DNA from: DTYU01 sp040756575
GTDB lineage: Bacteria; Bacillota; Desulfotomaculia; Desulfotomaculales; Ammonificaceae
DNA length: 64,000 nt
Assembly (NCBI GenBank): GCA_040756575.1
Contig: JBFLYP010000014.1
Location: 1 to 64,000, forward strand
Direction: 5' to 3'
Shown here: positions 60,004 to 64,000 of the stretch, one piece after another
How the letters are laid out: every line of letters starts with the position of its first letter
How positions within the stretch are numbered: position 1 is the first letter of the stretch
Notes under the pieces: generated by a model
What the model saw: the letters and a program-made list of their open reading frames with translations, nothing else
Database searches by the model: none
What the model was told of the DNA's origin: nothing
Translations under genes and position numbers: made by a program

Positions 60004-60266
60004 CACTCATTATTACGCGGTATCCTTCACGGAAATTTTCCCTGCCGGTTGCCTCCCTCCTCCGAGAATCCGTTCTTCTTCCGTGGGACGCGGCGATGAG
60101 CTTCACATTACTGCGTCAGGCTCGCCGCCATTTCTCACTTCCCAATCAGGCCCGTCCGGCTGCGCTATTTACAACAAATGTCGTCAAAGAAGGGAAAACA
60201 AAATAAGTGACGAAATCACCATAATGAGGGTGAAAACCACAGACTCACCTTGAGAGGGGTGAACCG

Positions 60267-60917
60267 GTGCGCAAGGTCACGGTAGTGACAGCCGATATAA
60301 TCCAATCCAGGAGCGCCGGAAAGTACAAGGAGTCCTTGGTTCGAAAACTGAGTGAGCTGCAGCATCCCGCGCTGATAAGCCCCTTCACCCTGTCGAGAGG
60401 GGACGAAATACAAGGGGTGTTGGACGGGTGGCTGCGGGCGCCGGAAATCGTCAGGCAGTTCAGGTTTGCCTGCCGCCCTCTGGAATTAAGGATTGGAATC
60501 GGGACCGGCACGCAGGAGGAGCCCATCGCGGCGAACCCTTGGGAGATGAACGGGCCGGCGTTTCACCGCGCGCGCTCTGCTCTGGATGCGGCGAAAAGCA
60601 AAAAGGGGCAATTGACAAGCATCAGGACCGGCAGCCCGGAATTAGATGAGATTATCAATTGCATATGGCTTCTTATCGACATGAGACAGTCAAAGTGGAC
60701 GGATAAGCAATGGGAAGCAGTGCAGGCATACGAAAAATACCGGACTTACGAAGAAGCTTCCAAAAAACTCGGGATCAGCCTCCAAAACGTGCAAAAGCGC
60801 TGCCGTGCGGCGGACTGGCCCCGCTTGAAGGCGGCGGAGAAGACGCTGGCGCGAACTGAAATCTTCGCCGCCCGTTTTCACCTCGTGGAAGGTGATACAG
60901 ACTATTTTACCTTTTAA
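60267..60917 (+). CDS. SatD family protein: cyclase-like domain plus C-terminal HTH
   Basis: This 216-residue protein matches the SatD family, named from the Streptococcus mutans secretion and acid tolerance locus; its biochemical function is unknown. The N-terminal 110 residues look like a compact class III nucleotide-cyclase fold: VTVVTADIIQSR (D10), FTLSRGDEIQGVL (D46), LELRIGIGTGTQ (about 72-83) and MNGPAFHRARSAL. These correspond to the FxDI, GDE, RIGIHTG and GxxVNxAARL motifs of cyclases. Residues about 145-185 form a sigma-region-4-like HTH (EEASKKLGISLQNVQKRCRA). GTG 60267 has GAGAGGGGTG upstream. A DUF3307 gene follows 29 bp later. Confidence 0.72.
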   Translation: MRKVTVVTADIIQSRSAGKYKESLVRKLSELQHPALISPFTLSRGDEIQGVLDGWLRAPEIVRQFRFACRPLELRIGIGTGTQEEPIAANPWEMNGPAFHRARSALDAAKSKKGQLTSIRTGSPELDEIINCIWLLIDMRQSKWTDKQWEAVQAYEKYRTYEEASKKLGISLQNVQKRCRAADWPRLKAAEKTLARTEIFAARFHLVEGDTDYFTF

Positions 60918-60946
60918 AAGGTGAAGTGCGAAAGGTGTGAAAAACG

Positions 60947-61723
60947 GTGACCTTTCTGTGGCTGGCCGTCCTGGCCCACATCGTAACCGACTTCGCACTG
61001 CAAACGGACCGTCAGGCAAAAATGAAGGCCGCGATGATACCGGAAGCGTACCTGAAACACGGATTAATGCTCCTGTTCTGCACTTTTGCTGCAACGCACG
61101 TTTACGGCCCGGGTGTTGCGCTCGCTTTCTCGACGGCTGCCGCGGCAGTTCATACAGCAGTTGATTGCCTGAAGAACTTCCTGACAAGAACGGCTAAAAA
61201 TCCGGGCCTCCACACCGCGGGCTTTATACTTGACCAGGCGGTGCACCTGTACACGCTGTACTTGCTGTGGGCGTTTTTTGCCGGAGCCTTCGCCCTCGAA
61301 CCCTCTCCGTCTGTCCTGGGCGCGTACTCGGTTTTCCTCCCGTCTCTCGGACCGGCAGACCGCCTCCCGGTCGATTGCGGTTTCATTAACGATCTGGTAT
61401 TGAGCGCCGTCATAATCGTGTATGTCACGTTCGGCGGGGCCGTTTTCATCCGGATGCAGCTCGACTGGTTCAACGTCAATAAGGATGCGGCCTCGGCCCC
61501 GAACGTCGGGAAGTGCATTGGCATTTTAGAAAGGGCGATTATACTCCTCATGGTCATGCGCGGCGAAATGGCGGCGGTCGGGTTCGTCCTGGCGGCCAAG
61601 TCCATCGCGCGGTTCAAACAGCTCGACGACCGGGCCTTTGCGGAATACTACCTGGTTGGCACGCTGATCAGCACGCTGATTGCATGCGCAGGCGGGCTTG
61701 CCCTAAACGCCCTCTGGCGCTGA
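60947..61723 (+). CDS. DUF3307 multi-pass membrane protein
   Basis: This 258-residue protein begins FLWLAVLAHIVTDFALQTDRQAK, the typical DUF3307 opening with conserved His and Asp in a membrane helix. About seven hydrophobic segments follow, with HTAVDCLKNFL and ILDQAVHLYTLYLL adding the second conserved D/H pair. Function is unknown. Its gene is directly behind satD, a pairing I recall from other bacteria but could not check. GTG 60947 has AGGTG 9-10 nt upstream. It sits in the cytoplasmic membrane and might be an effector or transporter controlled by the SatD protein (inference). Confidence 0.75.
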   Translation: MTFLWLAVLAHIVTDFALQTDRQAKMKAAMIPEAYLKHGLMLLFCTFAATHVYGPGVALAFSTAAAAVHTAVDCLKNFLTRTAKNPGLHTAGFILDQAVHLYTLYLLWAFFAGAFALEPSPSVLGAYSVFLPSLGPADRLPVDCGFINDLVLSAVIIVYVTFGGAVFIRMQLDWFNVNKDAASAPNVGKCIGILERAIILLMVMRGEMAAVGFVLAAKSIARFKQLDDRAFAEYYLVGTLISTLIACAGGLALNALWR

Positions 61724-61935
61724 GAAACATCTTCCTTCCCTACACCAGGGCAGCAGGAACCAGCTTGCGCTCGAGTTTCCCGGTCTGCCTCAGACTTGAG
61801 CGAGTAAGGTCCTTCCAGGTAGCCCCGATGTAAGCCCGACAGCTTCAACCTTTGCAGGAAAAAAACGAACAACATCGAATATTCAATCCAAATCGGAAGT
61901 CTGTTGCAGCCTTTAAAAGAAAGGGGTTTTAGGAC
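61724..61935. other. Intergenic, no recognised feature
   Basis: No gene, repeat-family member or terminator was recognised. AAAGAAAGGGG lies about 9 nt before ATG 61936. Confidence 0.4.
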
Positions 61936-62313
61936 ATGGAAACCTTTTATGTCACCACGCTGTCATGGAAAGAGGTAGCGGATGGTGGACTCAGGAAATT
62001 AATGAACTGCTGGCACCAGGTTTATGCCAGGGAAGCACAAGAGCACATGGCGTCAGCCACAGGAGGTGCTCGGTTGCAAAAGGTACCTATGAAAGTCTAC
62101 ACAGGAACCGCTGAAGAAGCAAAAGATTGGGCGGAGCGGTTTGGTAATCACGACTACTACATCCTTATGAATGCGGCTGCAAAAAGCGCAGTCGAGGAGT
62201 CCGGAGAGGCGCTTAATGTTTTAGGGGAGCTGAACGAGAATGAAATCCCCGAGGGCTTCTCGGTACTGATCGAGTTGAGTCGGTATTTACAGCCTCTTGA
62301 AAGCGGCGCATGA
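61936..62313 (+). CDS. Hypothetical 125-residue soluble protein
   Basis: I do not recognise this protein. It has no signal peptide or membrane helix, is acidic, and appears alpha/beta with segments METFYVTTLSWKEVADGGLR and EEAKDWAERFGNHDYYILM. AAAGGGG precedes the ATG, and codon use is like its neighbours. It is the last intact gene before the mobile-element debris at 62380-63082, so it could be accessory. No catalytic motif is visible. Confidence 0.5.
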   Translation: METFYVTTLSWKEVADGGLRKLMNCWHQVYAREAQEHMASATGGARLQKVPMKVYTGTAEEAKDWAERFGNHDYYILMNAAAKSAVEESGEALNVLGELNENEIPEGFSVLIELSRYLQPLESGA

Positions 62314-62379
62314 TACAACAGACACCATAACCGTCAACCTTGCCGGGTCTCCGTACGGGCTGAAAGGCTCCGCTGAATT

Positions 62380-62469
62380 GCCACTTTATTGCTGGAGGCG
62401 GACGAACACCCGAAGGTGGTCCAAGAGATGCTGGGCCATTCGCGGGTGGGCATAAACCTGGACCTTTGA
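62380..62469 (+). pseudogene. C-terminal fragment of a tyrosine recombinase
   Basis: The frame reads ATLLLEADEHPKVVQEMLG followed by HSRVGINLDL. This is the last catalytic block of phage-type tyrosine recombinases, in which the LGH motif supplies a catalytic His. The part before it is missing (a stop lies two codons upstream), and the tail with the active-site Tyr is cut off at the junction with the IS3 remnant near 62466. It is the scar of a former integrated element. Confidence 0.75.
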
Positions 62470-62651
62470 ATCTGCACGATGACCTCAGTGAGTTCGGCAT
62501 CCCGTTGGGCTCGGGCCGAGACTCCCCGCTGCCGCCACGCGTAGTAACCGCTGGCGGAGACCCCCAGCACACGGCACATGGTGGCAACGGGATGGTTCGC
62601 CTTCTCCCGCTCAACAAACAGAAACGCGGCTACTTCTTCCTGCTGTTGGTC
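62467..62651 (-). pseudogene. IS3-family orfB, N-terminal fragment
   Basis: The minus frame reads QEEVAAFLFVEREKANHPVA, then MCRVLGVSASGYYAWRQRGVS and AELTEVIVQIQ, the start of the orfB integrase domain. It ends at the junction with the recombinase fragment, before any DDE residue. The frame lies beside the end of orfA, near an A7G run (about 62675-62682) of the kind used for programmed frameshifting in IS3 elements. Confidence 0.75.
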
Positions 62652-62931
62652 TTAATGTCGCGAAGAAGGCGGCGGCTTTTTTTAGGATCTCGCGCTCCTC
62701 CCGGAGGATCCGGTTCTCCCGGCGCAGCCGTTGCAGTTCCTCCCGCTCAGCCGTTGTCAGACCTGCGCGCTGGCCGGTGTCAATTTCGTACTGCCGGATC
62801 CAGTTGCGCAGTGACTCCGTTGATACCCCCAGATCCCGTGCCACCTCCGTCATAGTCCTGCCGCTCTCCCGCACCAGGCGAACGGCTTCCGTCCGGAACT
62901 CCGGCGGATACGGTGGTCTTGTCCTCGGCAT
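62611..62931 (-). CDS. IS3-family transposase OrfA (helix-turn-helix subunit)
   Basis: This 106-residue protein opens MPRTRPPYPPEFRTEAVRLV and has the HTH MTEVARDLGVSTESLRNWIRQ. A leucine-zipper-like coiled coil follows (EELQRLRRENRILREEREIL), ending KKAAAFFA. This is the DNA-binding subunit of IS3 transposases. ATG 62931 has GGAG 9 nt upstream. The last ~17 residues (LRPTAGRSSRVSVC) look unlike the family end and may result from a frameshift. With orfB truncated it is non-functional for transposition. Confidence 0.8.
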   Translation of the reverse strand: MPRTRPPYPPEFRTEAVRLVRESGRTMTEVARDLGVSTESLRNWIRQYEIDTGQRAGLTTAEREELQRLRRENRILREEREILKKAAAFFATLRPTAGRSSRVSVC

Positions 62932-62999
62932 CGGTAGCATCTCCTTTCCAGGGCTTACCCCAAGTATCAGGGTATCCACCAAACCGGGTCAAGTCCGCA

Positions 63000-63082
63000 C
63001 CCAGCGTTTCACATTCCGCCGGCTTGTACCCGTAGCGGCGCAGCAGCCGCTTCACCGTCGCCCGGATTTTGGCCTTGGTAGC
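63000..63082 (-). pseudogene. HsdR-like C-terminal fragment (DUF3387 type)
   Basis: Directly after the stop of the restriction gene, a short frame reads ATKAKIRATVKRLLRRYGYK then PAECETLG. It resembles the C-terminal KRxLRxYGYPPD segment of type I restriction subunit HsdR. It is cut by the end of the IS3 element at 62999. Only about 27 codons remain, so the assignment is tentative. Confidence 0.45.
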
Positions 63083-64000
63083 TTACGTATTAACAATTTG
63101 CCCAAGCTGACTTTGCAGCCGCTGCGGCTCCCGGCAAAGAACAAACGCCCAGCGGCCGAACTCGCCGTGGCGGTTCACCGCCCGCACCCAGCGCTTCGCG
63201 GCCGCCTCTTTCTGCCGGTCTTTCTCCGTCGCGAAGCCCTTAACCTCGAGCACGGCCTTGATTTCGCCGCCGTCAGGGTGCTTTAGGCGCACAAGATAAT
63301 CCGGCCGGTACTCGTGCCGCACCCCCTGCCACTCGTAGGGAATGGTGAGGTCCAGGTGGTCGTTGCGGACGTAGGCGACAACTTCCGGCAGGCGTTCAAG
63401 CTGGTAGGCGACGCTATGCTCCCATTTGGGCGCGTCGAGGACGACGTGGCTCACGTGGCTCTTCACCGTGCCCACTGCCGGACGGACGGTCCGGAAAAGC
63501 ACTTCGGAAGTCGACCCGACGGGCCGGAAACGTTCGATGACCGGCAAAACCGGCGGCTCCCCTGCCTCCGTATCCGGTTCGATGGCCTGCAACAGCCGGT
63601 CGACGATCTGCTGCTTGTACTTCAGCAGCGTCACCTCCTCTAACGGCACGCTGGCATCGGCGACAACGACCCGCTCTTCGAGGTACTGCCACACGATTCG
63701 CAGCACCTGCGGGAAAAGAAGGTGGCGGGCGCTGTAGTCGCTCCGCCTGTCCTTGAGGCGGTTGTTGATCTCCGCCGCGATTTCGTAAACATTTGCCTGG
63801 AGCCGCTTCTCCCAGTGAAAGGGGTTGCGGTCGTGGACGACTTCAACACCTGGACCGAGGCGGTCGGGGCGGCCGACGCGGTAGCCCGCAGCAGGTTTCG
63901 CCACCACCTCGGTCGGCTCGCTGGCGGGATCGATCTTTAAGTACGGTAAATCGGTCAAGTTTACTCTGATCCGCTGGCGAACGTCGAAAACAAAGCCCTC
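63083..64000 (-). CDS. Restriction endonuclease (type III Res-like), C-terminal part, runs off the window
   Basis: The frame is open to the window edge. It contains a helical linker (KQQIVDRLLQAIEPD), then a PD-(D/E)xK-type nuclease: EYRPDYLVRLKHPDGGEIKA supplies the Asp and VLEVKGFATEKDRQKEAAAK supplies E-x-K. It ends with AVNRHGEFGRWAFVLCREP, typical of the C-terminus of BPTD_3080-like type III restriction subunits. The DEAD/DEAH motor would lie beyond the window. The stop at 63083 is followed directly by restriction and IS debris. A similar helicase fragment lies at 19221-19709. Confidence 0.8.
   Translation of the reverse strand, partial: EGFVFDVRQRIRVNLTDLPYLKIDPASEPTEVVAKPAAGYRVGRPDRLGPGVEVVHDRNPFHWEKRLQANVYEIAAEINNRLKDRRSDYSARHLLFPQVLRIVWQYLEERVVVADASVPLEEVTLLKYKQQIVDRLLQAIEPDTEAGEPPVLPVIERFRPVGSTSEVLFRTVRPAVGTVKSHVSHVVLDAPKWEHSVAYQLERLPEVVAYVRNDHLDLTIPYEWQGVRHEYRPDYLVRLKHPDGGEIKAVLEVKGFATEKDRQKEAAAKRWVRAVNRHGEFGRWAFVLCREPQRLQSQLGQIVNT

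Larger units (their letters stand above)
62467..62999 (-). mobile_element. Truncated IS3-family insertion sequence
   Basis: The element starts at 62999 with the terminal TG of an inverted repeat (TGCGGACTTGACCCGG on the minus strand). It contains orfA and the first ~50 codons of orfB, then stops abruptly at the integrase fragment near 62466. The rest of orfB and the right end are gone, so it cannot move on its own. Confidence 0.8.

Noticed and set aside
1..64000. tRNA and rRNA genes
   Set aside because: None seen on reading the intergenic regions for cloverleaf T-arm motifs (GTTCGAATC-type). The many GTTCGAA strings belong to the family I repeats and lack acceptor or anticodon stems.

Overview
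The window looks like the chromosome of an endospore-forming, anaerobic Firmicute of the Peptococcaceae / Desulfotomaculum-Pelotomaculum type. The case rests on the sporulation genes (spoIIP, spoVB, a ytxC-like gene, two alpha/beta SASP genes), the IspH-ribosomal protein S1 fusion typical of Clostridia, an iorAB-paaK amino-acid fermentation locus, many TTG and GTG starts behind strong Shine-Dalgarno sequences, and moderately high GC. The assignment is inference; no rRNA or tRNA gene was seen.

Layout. 1-7300: the start of an SLH-domain protein gene, a small membrane protein, an ECF sigma/anti-sigma pair with a likely autoregulatory promoter, a CDF metal transporter, a YyaL-type protein, a broken membrane-protein gene and a PaaI-type thioesterase. 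7688-18895: a glycogen/trehalose block (malQ, treZ, a GH57/DUF3536 protein, treY, and convergent treT). 19022-20662: a degraded restriction-helicase fragment and an orphan, divergent hisF. 21017-26475: paaK-iorA-iorB-paaK-ACT, for oxidative fermentation of aromatic amino acids. 26608-29982: ytxC, a secreted subtilase, a CBS-domain remnant and plsY.

30269-53666 is a long run of minus-strand genes. Read in the direction of transcription it is trpEGDCFBA-hisC-aroF-pheA-tyrA-aroA-cmk-plsC-ispH/rpsA-DUF1614-spoIIP-DUF3189-DUF3189-DUF512-der(-plsY). It starts with a promoter and a leader carrying regularly spaced GAG triplets, a 14-bp antiterminator and an overlapping intrinsic terminator. This is the layout of TRAP-controlled trp attenuation in Bacillus. 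The gaps between these genes hold two families of degenerate heptamer-based repeats.

53912-62313: SASP, spoVB, an EF-G paralogue, a second SASP, a secreted carboxypeptidase-regulatory-like protein, a satD-DUF3307 pair and an unknown ORF. The SatD protein has the sequence hallmarks of a class III nucleotide-cyclase fold plus a C-terminal HTH, next to a multi-pass membrane protein. 62380-64000 is a junkyard of mobile and restriction pieces: a tyrosine-recombinase tail, a truncated IS3-family element, an HsdR-like tail and the end of a restriction endonuclease that runs off the window.

The strongest leads are the TRAP-type trp leader, the cyclase-like SatD/membrane pair, the two intergenic repeat families (one flanking hisC as direct repeats) and the divergent orphan HisF.
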